Source of the DNA: Rosettibacter sp037481715
GTDB lineage: Bacteria; Bacteroidota; Ignavibacteria; Ignavibacteriales; Melioribacteraceae
Assembly: GCA_037481715.1 (NCBI GenBank)
Contig: JBBFLD010000003.1
Span: 1 to 64,000 of the forward strand
Direction: 5' to 3'
Length of the DNA stretch: 64,000 nt
In this document: piece after piece, positions 25,989-34,307 of the stretch
How positions within the stretch are numbered: the stretch's first letter is position 1
Layout: each line of letters opens with the position of its first letter
Made by a program: the position numbers and the translations under genes
The notes under the pieces: generated by a model
What the model saw: only the letters and a program-made list of their open reading frames with translations
Databases searched by the model: none
Told to the model about the DNA's origin: nothing

Positions 25989-26225
25989 CTACTCCTCTAA
26001 TTTTTTCTCTAAGGCATCGAGATTTTCTCTTAAAGCAGAAATTGTCTTGCGTGCATGTTGTTTAGGCTTTGGCTCTGCCTCTTGGAATTTCTCTTTTAAT
26101 ACAGAATATGTGTATTCAAGTTTGTCAAATAAATCAGGTTCTTCGGGATTATAGTCTTTCTGTTTTGCCATTTCTTCTCTGTACCCTCTTTTTAATCCTT
26201 GATAGAATATTGATAGAAGTCCCAT
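25989..26225 (-). CDS. small charged hypothetical protein
   Basis: 78 aa, soluble. N-terminus MGLLSIFYQGLKRGYREEMA is amphipathic; the C-terminus (ISALRENLDALEKKLEE) is likely a coiled coil. AAAGGGGGG lies just upstream of the ATG at 26225, so translation is well supported. I do not recognise it. It follows the small membrane protein at 26255-26416 by about 30 bp and is probably cotranscribed with it. Confidence 0.6.
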   Translation of the reverse strand: MGLLSIFYQGLKRGYREEMAKQKDYNPEEPDLFDKLEYTYSVLKEKFQEAEPKPKQHARKTISALRENLDALEKKLEE

Positions 26226-26254
26226 AGTATTGCCCCCCTTTATAAGCTTTTAAG

Positions 26255-26416
26255 TTAATATAATTTTCTCATTACGTAATTCAACAGGAAAAAGCCGATG
26301 ATAATAAGTATTGCATAAATAAAAAATTTGAATAATGTAATGCTTCCAATAAAAAGAAGTATTATAAAAAAAACTATTGTTCCAACTAAAGATGCACTGC
26401 TTATTGGTGATTTCAT
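26255..26416 (-). CDS. small two-TM membrane protein
   Basis: 53 aa, beginning MKSPISSASLVGTIVFF. Two hydrophobic stretches cover most of the protein: IVFFIILLFIGSITLF and FFIYAILIIIGFFLL. It ends in basic NYVMRKLY. Upstream GAGAGT is a weak ribosome site. It fits into an otherwise empty interval between two same-strand genes. No family recognised; small membrane proteins are common near type III loci. Confidence 0.5.
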   Translation of the reverse strand: MKSPISSASLVGTIVFFIILLFIGSITLFKFFIYAILIIIGFFLLNYVMRKLY

Positions 26417-26489
26417 AGATACTCTCAAGTATATGGTTGATTAATTAGCACACAAATAAACACAGCTTTATTTGAAATAAATAATCAAA

Positions 26490-26529
26490 AAACTCGCTGT
26501 AGCTTTTGTATAAATGCTGCAGCGAGTTT
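26490..26529 (-). terminator. intrinsic terminator
   Basis: A 14-bp stem (AAACTCGCTGTAGC with GCTGCAGCGAGTTT, one G-T pair) encloses a 12-base loop. On the minus strand TTTTTT follows at once. It lies downstream of the gene at 26611-26943 and separates it from the membrane-protein genes to the left. Confidence 0.75.
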
Positions 26530-26610
26530 GATGTCGATCGATTTTTTGTTAAGCTTATGAACCGATTAACTCTTTTGTAAAGATCAGCAATTCTGGCAGA
26601 GGAGCACATT

Positions 26611-26943
26611 TCAGTTTGCCTCGCTTTCAACAATTTCGCGCCCTCCGGTTATATAACCCCAAATGAGATCGCTACAACAGTAAAATACCTTTTCATACAG
26701 AACACTTTCGTCGACTATGCTCGATTCGTCAGGTACATCGGTTGCAAGCCCGACTTTGTTATAGTTCTCTTTTGGGATATCTTTAACAATGTCCTTAAAT
26801 AGTATTTGAGGGACAGCAAAAAATCTGTATTGATGGGTCTTCTCATCATAAAACACTGAAATTTCTTTAAAAATGTTCAATTTTGCCAAGAATTGCAGCA
26901 CTAAGTCGATGAATGTTTTTTGTTGTGGACCGAGTTGTTCCAT
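26611..26943 (-). CDS. hypothetical protein
   Basis: 110 aa, soluble. It opens MEQLGPQQKTFIDLVLQFLA, a helix, then strands ISVFYDEKTHQYRFFAVPQ, and ends with a Cys pair FYCCSDLIWGYITGG. No family recognised. Its base composition is less AT-rich than the neighbours, with CG-containing codons such as TCG and GCG, so it may have a different origin. The upstream ribosome site is weak (TTGAG). A terminator hairpin follows it at 26490-26529. Confidence 0.5.
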   Translation of the reverse strand: MEQLGPQQKTFIDLVLQFLAKLNIFKEISVFYDEKTHQYRFFAVPQILFKDIVKDIPKENYNKVGLATDVPDESSIVDESVLYEKVFYCCSDLIWGYITGGREIVESEAN

Positions 26944-27027
26944 AATTTACTCAAGTTTTTTATGTTCAATACTTCTTTAGTAAGGTAATGAATTTTTTAT
27001 AGATATGAGTCCCTTTCGCGGGAGTTT

Positions 27028-27117
27028 TCAAATTTTCTCGATAAGTAACAATCCTTCTTTAGCAAGGTAGACAAACATTGGGGTTACAATTGTACATTTG
27101 TAAACTCTTTCTTTCAT
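27028..27117 (-). pseudogene. possible RAMP (Cmr1-like) N-terminal remnant
   Basis: A 29-codon frame starting at the ATG at 27117 has GAGGG upstream. It reads MKERVYKCTIVTPMFVYLAK and stops ten residues later. The start recalls Cmr1/RAMP proteins, which open with a strand ending TPLFLxGA. It then degrades. The rest of 26944-27461 holds two copies of CTTCTTTAGYAAGGTA (near 26971 and 27053) and no gene. The relation to a RAMP is a weak guess from one short segment. Confidence 0.25.
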
Positions 27118-27461
27118 ATTTCCCTCTTTTTCCTATTTAATTAGAGTTTGATTAAAAAATTATTTCAAATATTTATACAAATAACCTGCAATTGATTTTA
27201 ATTTATAAATAGAAGAAAATTTTTTAACTAGTAGTGCGGCTATGTTATTTTTTTTAGGTGTGTAAGTAAAAGTCTTGCAAGATAAAATTTGGTGTGGTTA
27301 GCTGAAAGGTTATTCATCGACAATAAGATTAAACAATCCATAATCCCTCAGTATTTAATCACTACTGTAAAAATAAATCATATAATATTTTATGTAAAGA
27401 AAATTTTTAGAATGTTAAAAAATTTTTTTGCTTAAATTATCTATTGAGAGCATAAAATATC

Positions 27462-28541
27462 TCATTTATAATAAATAACATCTCCCTCTTTTAATTTCGA
27501 ACCGCCGCTGTTTGATGTTCTTATTACTATTGCAGCTTTATATGATGAATTATTTGGCTGGATTGCTGAAGGATAATTAATTGCAAGAAAATTGGGCAGA
27601 GAATTTATAATTTCCGTAATGCTTGAAATCATTGAGTAAAGTGCTATTGGTGCTCTCCCATCATAAATTACACCATTTCCTTCATCCTTAAGTAGTTGAA
27701 TATTATTGCGTAAAAATTCCGGCATTTGTAAAAATTCATCTATCAATAAATTTCCATTTAAAGATATTGTAATAACTTTGTGCTTACCAAATTCAGAACC
27801 TACTTCGCGCTTTTCCAAAACTATACTACGCTTAACAAAGGGTGATTTAATTATATTCTTAACTGAATCAGCAAATAATTCTTTAACTATATCAAATAAA
27901 TCTTTTGATGTTTCGGGATAAATAAATTTTCTTACAACAGGTAACTCTTCCTGAATTACTTTTTGTTTAATCTCAATTCCTTCGACTCTTTTTAGAACAT
28001 ATTTATTATTAAATTTTTCTAAATCACCTGTAAAGCAATATTCATTCGAAATGTTTTTCTCTGTCAATAAAGATATTACAGAAAGAATGAGAGGCAGCAA
28101 GTAGGACTTTCCTTCAATTTCATATTTGTCGACAGAATTGTAATAATTTTTAATGCCGCACTTTAGTCCACTTAAATCCCATTCTAATATTTTTATAAAA
28201 GGATATTCTTTTTTAAGATATAAATCAAAAAAGTCAGTGATAATCTCTTTGATGTTATATGTCCATTCTTCATTTACATTAATATCATCATAATTTCCGT
28301 AAGCAGTCTTTAATTTTAGAACTTTCCCCTGATTATTATTCTGATTAACTAAAGGCAGGAATGTCTCGCCAGGAATATTTGTTATAAATGCTTCATAGTA
28401 TTTTTCGATAAGTTTTTTCTCTTCTTCAAAATGTATTCTTTCATCAAGATTATTTTCATACTTTCTAATTTCTTCTTCACAAAGTCTAACAGCAGTATTA
28501 AATCTTCCTTCACTAATTAATTCTTTTATTTTATTTACCAT
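27462..28541 (-). CDS. Lon-type S16 protease domain fused to Csx3 domain
   Basis: 359 aa. Residues 1-60 are helical. Residues about 75-235 match the Lon proteolytic domain: IEGKSYLLPLILSVISLLT (143-160) aligns with Lon GPSAGxxxxxALxSLLTG, putting the catalytic Ser at 146; CFTGDLE (169-175) with TGEI; VEGIEIKQK (187-194) with GGLKEK, giving Lys192; FIYPETSKDL with VIIPxENxKDL. Residues about 250-359 match Csx3: GNGVIYDGRAPIALY (289-302) with GRGPIWLH, then LAINYPSAI and KLKEGDVIYY. No ATPase domain is present. Csx3 binds cyclic tetra-adenylate; the His and Asp used for ring cleavage in Csx3 are not visible here. It overlaps the upstream gene by 11 bp. Read as a signal-gated protease, the analogue of CalpL. 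Confidence 0.78.
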   Translation of the reverse strand: MVNKIKELISEGRFNTAVRLCEEEIRKYENNLDERIHFEEEKKLIEKYYEAFITNIPGETFLPLVNQNNNQGKVLKLKTAYGNYDDINVNEEWTYNIKEIITDFFDLYLKKEYPFIKILEWDLSGLKCGIKNYYNSVDKYEIEGKSYLLPLILSVISLLTEKNISNEYCFTGDLEKFNNKYVLKRVEGIEIKQKVIQEELPVVRKFIYPETSKDLFDIVKELFADSVKNIIKSPFVKRSIVLEKREVGSEFGKHKVITISLNGNLLIDEFLQMPEFLRNNIQLLKDEGNGVIYDGRAPIALYSMISSITEIINSLPNFLAINYPSAIQPNNSSYKAAIVIRTSNSGGSKLKEGDVIYYK

Positions 28542-29433
28542 AGTTAACCATGAAATAAGCAGAAAGTGATTTACCTTCTAACTCAATTTCAAATCTATAA
28601 ACGGCTTCTTCGTTAAATTTCTTGTTAATTAAAATTGGTATGCGTTGAGTTTCTACCACTAAGTTTTCTTTTTTGAAGAATGTCTTTTCATTTTCAAAGA
28701 TTTCTATTCTATCAATATTTTTATACTTATCAGTTACAATTATTAAATAATGCCAATCATCAACAAAAGAAATTCTGATTACTAAATTTGGAATATTCAA
28801 AGGCAATTCTGTTTTATAAATTGCATCTCTTTCCTTTCTCCAGAATTCAATATTTTTTTCTTCTGCAGAAAAATCTGATGCTGCTAATCTTATTCTTTCT
28901 TCTGTAAATTCTTTTTCAATGACAGGCAGATTGATAATTATCAGATTTTCAGAATCAATTTCTTCCGAAGCCGTTTCTTCATAAATATTAACAGCTTCAT
29001 GACGAACAGGTTCAAGCGATTCAAGGAGTTCATTTATTAATATTTGCTGAGTTTCGTCATAACTGTAATTTTTTATCTTCAGAGATTCTTTAATTTCTTG
29101 AAGTGTTTTATCTTCCACTTTCCCGGAATAAATTTTAAACCACCTTGCTGCAATCGGTCCATCAGTTATCCTTAACACAAACCTTTCCCGATGAAAAACT
29201 TCGCTAGCTATTTCATCATTTTTAAGTGAGATATCATTAGTATCGGCGAGATATTTTATTGGGGTTATAATCGAAGCCCTTACCACTGTATCAGGCGACT
29301 TTTTTTCTCTTTGGGAAAATACTTCTGTAATAATAAACTCCAGTCCCTTAGTGGGATACTTCCAAATTTGACCTGGTTCCAAGAATTCAGGTGGGTTAAG
29401 CATATATTCTATGTATTTATATTCATCTTGCAT
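28531..29433 (-). CDS. SH3/MazF-like protein with C-terminal beta domain
   Basis: 300 aa, soluble. The N-terminus has FLEPGQIWKYPTKGLEFII, a PGQIW strand typical of MazF-like/SH3-like barrels, continuing to VRASIITPIKYLAD and WFKIYSGKVEDKTL. Residues 120-185 are acidic and helical, possibly a flexible linker. The C-terminal 100 residues are beta-rich (IRISFVDDWHYLIIVTDKYK, VYRFEIELEGKSLSAYF). No confident family. It lies between the sigma-like gene (15 bp) and the protease gene (11-bp overlap), so it is a good candidate for the sigma inhibitor and protease substrate, the place CalpT holds in the CalpL system. That role is inference. Confidence 0.6.
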   Translation of the reverse strand: MQDEYKYIEYMLNPPEFLEPGQIWKYPTKGLEFIITEVFSQREKKSPDTVVRASIITPIKYLADTNDISLKNDEIASEVFHRERFVLRITDGPIAARWFKIYSGKVEDKTLQEIKESLKIKNYSYDETQQILINELLESLEPVRHEAVNIYEETASEEIDSENLIIINLPVIEKEFTEERIRLAASDFSAEEKNIEFWRKERDAIYKTELPLNIPNLVIRISFVDDWHYLIIVTDKYKNIDRIEIFENEKTFFKKENLVVETQRIPILINKKFNEEAVYRFEIELEGKSLSAYFMVNYGK

Positions 29434-29448
29434 TTTATATACCTGTTT

Positions 29449-30501
29449 TTATTCATTGGTTAAATTAAATTCTTTAGCAATTGAATTCATTAAATATTCT
29501 ATTGCATTATAGAATTCCTTGCTGTCTGAATCAAAGTATCTTTGGAAATCCAGAATAAGTATTGTGTTATCAATATAATTTTTGACTGTTTGTATAGAGA
29601 TTTTTTTATTGTAATGTTGCATGATATAATTTCTTATTTCATCATAAGTAAAATCAGCTTTGTAATAAAGGAAAAAGCAAATTTTATGGAGTTCAACTTT
29701 TTTCTCATTTTGCAAAAAATATTTTAATCTTGCATTACAGTTTTCTAAGAATGCATCATAGTCAAATGGTTCAGTTTTTTTATCCTGAATTAATAAATGT
29801 TCTTCAGAAATTATATTATCATATTCCTCATTTTCATCTGTACTATCTAAAGCAACCGATGTGCGTGATGTTATATCACTGTTGTTCAAAAGTATATCCA
29901 TTATATCAGAGATGGACAAATAGTAATTTTCTAAATTTTCAAGTATCTCATAGACCGCCTTATAAACTTCTGCGCCATTAACTCTTCCAATTGAGCTTGA
30001 ACTATTTTGTCGAAGTATAAATAATTTTCTAACCTCTAGATAACCATCGTATAGTTTTTTCTCTACATTGTTATTAACAGAAAAATAATCAGTATCATAC
30101 TTGTTTATTTTTATTACTTTATTCTCAGCAACTAACGAATTTAGTGAATTTATTACAGCTGTTCTTAGATTTTTTGATTCTTCAGATAAAATAGATTTAG
30201 TTAATATTCTATGACTAGATTTGATAATCGAATAAATGTAAGAGATAATCATTTTGTTATTGTCTTCGGTCTCAGCAGATTTCTCTTGCCAGAATTTATT
30301 ATTATCAAATGATTCGTATAAGCTTTGAATTACTTGTTGTTTTAAATCTTTTATTAGCTCTTCATCAACAATGCCCTTATCTCTAAGCCAAACACTGACC
30401 ATTTTAGTTATTTGAATATCAAATTCTTTAATATCACTATAAGCAGCATTATTTGAAATAATTTTTCGAATAATTTGGTGAATTAGATTTTTTTCATCCA
30501 T
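29449..30501 (-). CDS. sigma-70-like protein
   Basis: 350 aa from the ATG at 30501, inside ATGGATGA where it overlaps the MazF-like stop; a TTG four codons earlier is possible. Residues about 45-110 resemble sigma region 2 (ELIKDLKQQVIQSLYESF, then IISYIYSIIKSSHRILTKS). Residues about 270-330 resemble region 4 (HKICFFLYYKADFTYDEIRN, then KKISIQTVKNYIDNTI), a helix-turn-helix. A long acidic segment lies between. It is larger than a normal ECF sigma factor. No DNA contact residues can be confirmed by eye. Context with MazF-like and Lon-Csx3 genes suggests a sequestered sigma factor, as CalpS. Confidence 0.55.
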   Translation of the reverse strand: MDEKNLIHQIIRKIISNNAAYSDIKEFDIQITKMVSVWLRDKGIVDEELIKDLKQQVIQSLYESFDNNKFWQEKSAETEDNNKMIISYIYSIIKSSHRILTKSILSEESKNLRTAVINSLNSLVAENKVIKINKYDTDYFSVNNNVEKKLYDGYLEVRKLFILRQNSSSSIGRVNGAEVYKAVYEILENLENYYLSISDIMDILLNNSDITSRTSVALDSTDENEEYDNIISEEHLLIQDKKTEPFDYDAFLENCNARLKYFLQNEKKVELHKICFFLYYKADFTYDEIRNYIMQHYNKKISIQTVKNYIDNTILILDFQRYFDSDSKEFYNAIEYLMNSIAKEFNLTNE

Positions 30502-30961
30502 AATAATTGTCAATAATTTCTTTTAATTTATTTTTTAGAGATGGTGAAAGTTCGGTTAGTCTTTTTTTTATCAATGATATTTTTGCATTCCACTTGAAGT
30601 GAATTAAAAAGAAAGTTGTCTTTTTTAAATTCTCAGGGGGCACTTTTGCAATTAACACTGTAGGCTTTTGTTTATGAATTTTTGATGTTCCTGGTGCAAC
30701 TTCTGCAGTGCCGTAATAATTTTTAATTTGTTTGTTGTCTACAATTAAAACGGGTCTAAATACATTCTTAAAATTTCTCTCTTCGCTTCCAAAACTAACA
30801 TGACTATCGTGCATTGACCAAACAGAACCGAAATCCATTCCTTCTATTTCTGGATAAAAATATTCATCTCTTTTAATGTAACGGTCTATTAATCTAACAT
30901 TTCTTAGTTTAACATTTTTACTCATGTTCAATTTTTTCTTCAGATATTCTATTGATAACAT
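30494..30961 (-). CDS. MazF/PemK-like protein
   Basis: 155 aa. MazF-fold elements are FGSVWSMHDSH (near residue 46), FRPVLIVDNKQI (near 68), YYGTAEVAPGTSKIHKQ and TTFFLIHFKWNAKISLIKKR, with a C-terminal helical LSPSLKNKLKEII. MazF toxins are single-strand RNA endonucleases; the usual catalytic Arg/Thr pair cannot be confirmed by eye. It is first in a four-gene operon, overlapping the sigma-like gene by 8 bp. Neither ATG (30961 or twelve codons later) has a strong ribosome site. In the CalpL system a MazF homologue is the anti-sigma partner cut by the protease, so this gene may have that role instead of a toxin role. Confidence 0.65.
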   Translation of the reverse strand: MLSIEYLKKKLNMSKNVKLRNVRLIDRYIKRDEYFYPEIEGMDFGSVWSMHDSHVSFGSEERNFKNVFRPVLIVDNKQIKNYYGTAEVAPGTSKIHKQKPTVLIAKVPPENLKKTTFFLIHFKWNAKISLIKKRLTELSPSLKNKLKEIIDNYYG

Positions 30962-31158
30962 AGTAATTGATTTAAAATTTATTTCAAAAATAAGTTGTGA
31001 AAATAAAATTTCATAATAAGAAAATATATTTATTAAATTTTTTGTTCGTAAAGTTTATTTTTAATTGAGTTCTCATCGTTTTAAAACAATAAACAATAGA
31101 GATGAAGTATCAGTAATTCTTTAATACTTTTATAAAGAAAATTCTTGTCATAAAGTTA

Positions 31159-31279
31159 TTATAAACTCGAATTAAACTCGTTATAAATTCGATATAAATT
31201 CGTCTCACATACGCTTCACATACGCTTCAGATACGCTTTATTCTCGTCTATCTTTCGTCTATTTCTCGTTTATTCCTCA
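31159..31279. repeat. 11-bp degenerate tandem repeats ending in CG
   Basis: Ten successive 11-bp units from 31159 to 31268 all end in CG (ACTCG, ATTCG, ATACG, CTCG, TTCG), for example TTATAAACTCG, TCTCACATACG, CTTCACATACG and TCTATTTCTCG; an eleventh ends CTCA. The period is not a multiple of three. The array lies about 200 bp upstream of the MazF-like gene start in a gene-free gap (30962-31490). The spacing of one helical turn suggests a DNA-level role, such as repeated protein sites on one face. Function is unknown. Confidence 0.8.
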
Positions 31280-31451
31280 TCTGTAATAGATCGATTAATT
31301 GTTTGCATTTGAAATAAATATCGAAAAATTGCAAACAAAAAAATATGGGTGTAACTATTCTGTCTAAGGTTGTATTTATTTTTTGCACGCAGATAAATGC
31401 AGATTTAATTGATTTACTCAATTGTTAAAGTATGCGAATTATCAATTCCAA

Positions 31452-31480
31452 TGTAAGGCGATTCACAGAATCGCCCTACA
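31452..31480. repeat. dispersed palindrome, CGATTC family
   Basis: TGTAAGGCGATTC, ACA, GAATCGCCCTACA: a 12-bp inverted repeat next to the stop of the S9 peptidase gene. Same core as the repeats at 25792-25962 and 50764-50985. It could help end transcription but has no T run. Confidence 0.7.
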
Positions 31481-31490
31481 TTATTATCAT

Positions 31491-34157
31491 TTACTTTATA
31501 AGTTCTGCAGTTACAGTCCCTCCGCCCATCATTGCACCAAGTTTCGATTCGGATTTTACCAAGGTTTTTGTTTTAACATCCATCCATAAAGTTTGTGCGC
31601 CTTCTTCACTGTCGACAGGTTTAATCAGAATTTTATATGTCTCATATTCACCAGATGGAAGTGTTAATTTTTCTTTTCCAGTTACTTCAATTATCATGGT
31701 TTCAACATTTGCTTTCATTATATTAATTTGTTTATATGATGATTTGTAACCTTCAGCCAATGGCAGAGATTTTAATGCTAATTCTACTCCTGCTCCTTCA
31801 GTTAAAACCGGGGTATCAATTTTTATATTTACCGGCATTTTTTGTGGACCAGCTTCAATTTGTCCTTCTACTTTATCAGAACTAAAAGTTAAATGAATAA
31901 CTGCAGGTCCCTGCTTGATATTTCTTTTTATTGGCAGAAGTGTATTTGCATCAACAATTAAAGTATCATTACCTCCCATCATACCAGTCGCTGCATCAAC
32001 AACCACAAAAACATTTTTCCCATTAAGTTCTGATTTTGTAATTTCTCTGTTTACATTCATTTCAAATTTTTGTCCTCTTGCTTCAATCTTGATGAGATAT
32101 TTTAATGATGAAGGTTGAATTACAGAACCATCAAAAGTTGTAAGCAGATTACTTACAGTTTCATGCTTAGGCATTGTAACAGTTTTAATATCAACTGTAA
32201 TTTCATTTAGTCTTTTTTGAATTTCAGGTTTTACTTCTTCCTGAATTCTTCCACCAAGATGTTTAGCAAAAAATTTTTCCATTGCTACAATCATTGCAAG
32301 CCGATTTTCTCTTCCCAAAAATCCATGTCCTTCATCTGGAGCAACAATGTATTCAACCTGTCTTCCTAAATCTCTCAGTGCAGCAACAATCTGGTCTGAT
32401 TCGGATTTTTTAACTCGTGGGTCATTAGCCCCCTGAACAACAAACAAAGGAGCTTTAATATTGCTTGCATAATTAAGAGGTGATTGTTCTTCGAGCATTT
32501 TCTTTTCTTGAGGATTGTCAGGGTCACCAACTCTAATTGTAAATATTTTTTTAACTGGTGCCCAATATGGAGGGATTGAATTCAACAAAGTAATTATATT
32601 CGATGGACCTACGATATCAAAACCTGCTGCATATAAATCTGGAGTAAATGCTAAACCTGCTAAAGTTGCATAACCGCCGTAAGAACCACCTGCAATACCA
32701 ATTCTTTTGGGGTCAGCAATGCCTTCTTTGATTAAATAATTTACGCCATCAGTAATATCCTGCTGCATTGTTCCTCGTCCCCATTGCTTATTTCCTGCAT
32801 TCAAAAATTTTTTACCAAAACCTGTTGAGCCTCTAAAATTTGGCAGCAATACTGCATAACCTCTATTTGCTAAAAATTGTGCATAAGGATTATAACCCCA
32901 ATAATCACGAGCCCAGGGTCCCCCATGAGGAAAAACTATTGTAGGTAAATTCTTTGGGGGGATACCTTTAGGCAATACTAAATAAGCTGGAATCATCAAT
33001 CCATCTTTGGCTTTGTATCTAATTGGTTTCATCTCTGCAAGATATTCTGTTGGCAAGTTCGGTCTTGATTTATAAAGCAGTTCTGCTTTTCCAGTTCTTC
33101 TGTCAAATAAGTAAGTTGAACCTGGGTCAACATCTCTTGATACACTTACAATCCACAAATTTTCATCATCAGTCATTGAATTCAAAAATATTTCTCCTTC
33201 AGGAACAGCTTTCTTCAATTGCTTAAAAGCGTTTTCAAAATCTTTGTTCTTAAAATAAATTCTTAATCTATCACCTCTGTAATAGGTTGCAATAAGTTCA
33301 TTTGTTAAATCAGAAAAAATTGCACCGCCAAAGTCAACTTCGTTTTCAGGGTCTCTTTCAATAAATTTTGTTTTCCCTGTTTCCATGTCAAATAAAACTA
33401 ATTCCGTCTTATCTACTTTATCCCCTTTATTGGTTACGAGATAAAAACTTTTTCCATCAGGTGTGAATCGATAAGGTTCGGCTTCTTCTTCGCTTGAAAC
33501 AGAGAAAATAGGAATTAATTTTTCTCCATCAACTTTTAAGATTTCTGTTCCTCCATCTGAAGTTTGTCTTACTCCAAGTCTTAAATTTCCATCTAAGTCA
33601 AAAACCCATCCAGCAATATTTTCATCATTTTTTCTAATTAATGTTCTTTCTCCTGTTGTTAAATTTAATTTATAAACATCATGCAGTTGAGGATTGCGGT
33701 CGTTTAACCCAATATAAATTTCGTTTGGTCTTTTCTTTGGAACATCGTAAATATAAGCTCTCACATTTTCCAGAGGCGTTAAATCTCTTGAAGGTGGAAC
33801 GGGGTCACCTTTATCATGTGGACTTACAGCATAAACTCTAAAATTTTCGTTGCCGCCCTGATCCTGAACATAAAGAATATACTTGCTATCTCTTGACCAG
33901 AAATAATTTGTTATTGGTCTTTTAGTATCGTTAGTTAAAGGACGAGCTTCTTCAAATTTTTGATTGATTTCTTTAATCCAAATATTACGAACATTATTGA
34001 AAGGCTTGATAAAAGTAATATACTTTCCATCAGGTGAAATCTGAGCACCAGAAATCTCTGGATCACCAAAGAAAAGTTCTCTGTCGATAATTGGTGGAAG
34101 TTGAGCAAAAGATTTCATAAAAAATCCCATAAAGAAAAGAATAATTAATTTTTTCAT
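31491..34157 (-). CDS. secreted S9 prolyl oligopeptidase-family peptidase
   Basis: 888 aa from the ATG at 34157, which has GAGGG upstream and starts a Sec signal peptide (MKKLIILFFMGFFMKSFAQ). Residues 30-390 form the beta-propeller (repeated DxxxYL and WSRDSKYI-type strands). The hydrolase domain carries GIAGGSYGGYATLAG (nucleophile Ser), GANDPRVKKSESD (Asp) and PDEGHGF (His). About 250 extra residues at the C-terminus form a beta domain not usual in S9 enzymes. Predicted to work in the periplasm or outside the cell on peptides. Single-gene transcript by spacing. Confidence 0.9.
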   Translation of the reverse strand: MKKLIILFFMGFFMKSFAQLPPIIDRELFFGDPEISGAQISPDGKYITFIKPFNNVRNIWIKEINQKFEEARPLTNDTKRPITNYFWSRDSKYILYVQDQGGNENFRVYAVSPHDKGDPVPPSRDLTPLENVRAYIYDVPKKRPNEIYIGLNDRNPQLHDVYKLNLTTGERTLIRKNDENIAGWVFDLDGNLRLGVRQTSDGGTEILKVDGEKLIPIFSVSSEEEAEPYRFTPDGKSFYLVTNKGDKVDKTELVLFDMETGKTKFIERDPENEVDFGGAIFSDLTNELIATYYRGDRLRIYFKNKDFENAFKQLKKAVPEGEIFLNSMTDDENLWIVSVSRDVDPGSTYLFDRRTGKAELLYKSRPNLPTEYLAEMKPIRYKAKDGLMIPAYLVLPKGIPPKNLPTIVFPHGGPWARDYWGYNPYAQFLANRGYAVLLPNFRGSTGFGKKFLNAGNKQWGRGTMQQDITDGVNYLIKEGIADPKRIGIAGGSYGGYATLAGLAFTPDLYAAGFDIVGPSNIITLLNSIPPYWAPVKKIFTIRVGDPDNPQEKKMLEEQSPLNYASNIKAPLFVVQGANDPRVKKSESDQIVAALRDLGRQVEYIVAPDEGHGFLGRENRLAMIVAMEKFFAKHLGGRIQEEVKPEIQKRLNEITVDIKTVTMPKHETVSNLLTTFDGSVIQPSSLKYLIKIEARGQKFEMNVNREITKSELNGKNVFVVVDAATGMMGGNDTLIVDANTLLPIKRNIKQGPAVIHLTFSSDKVEGQIEAGPQKMPVNIKIDTPVLTEGAGVELALKSLPLAEGYKSSYKQINIMKANVETMIIEVTGKEKLTLPSGEYETYKILIKPVDSEEGAQTLWMDVKTKTLVKSESKLGAMMGGGTVTAELIK

Positions 34158-34307
34158 TGTGTTTCCCTCATAAATGTTGACTATAAAATTAACCAAGAAT
34201 AATTTAAAACACTATCTGAATTATTAAATTTTTTTCTTGATTAAGCTCACAATGATTTTCATAATTTTATTTTACTATTGTGCAGGGCAAATTAGAAAGA
34301 AATAAAA

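Noticed and set aside
26445..26633. 62-codon frame on the minus strand
   Set aside because: It overlaps the 26611 gene and reads through the terminator hairpin at 26490-26529.
27462..28541. Housekeeping Lon protease
   Set aside because: There is no AAA ATPase or Lon N-terminal domain, and a Csx3 domain occupies the C-terminus.
30494..30961. Simple MazEF toxin-antitoxin pair
   Set aside because: No antitoxin-like gene is next to it; it overlaps the sigma-like gene and belongs to the four-gene operon.
34158..34196. Upstream start for the S9 peptidase
   Set aside because: It would put 13 residues before a clear signal peptide, and GAGGG lies before the inner ATG.
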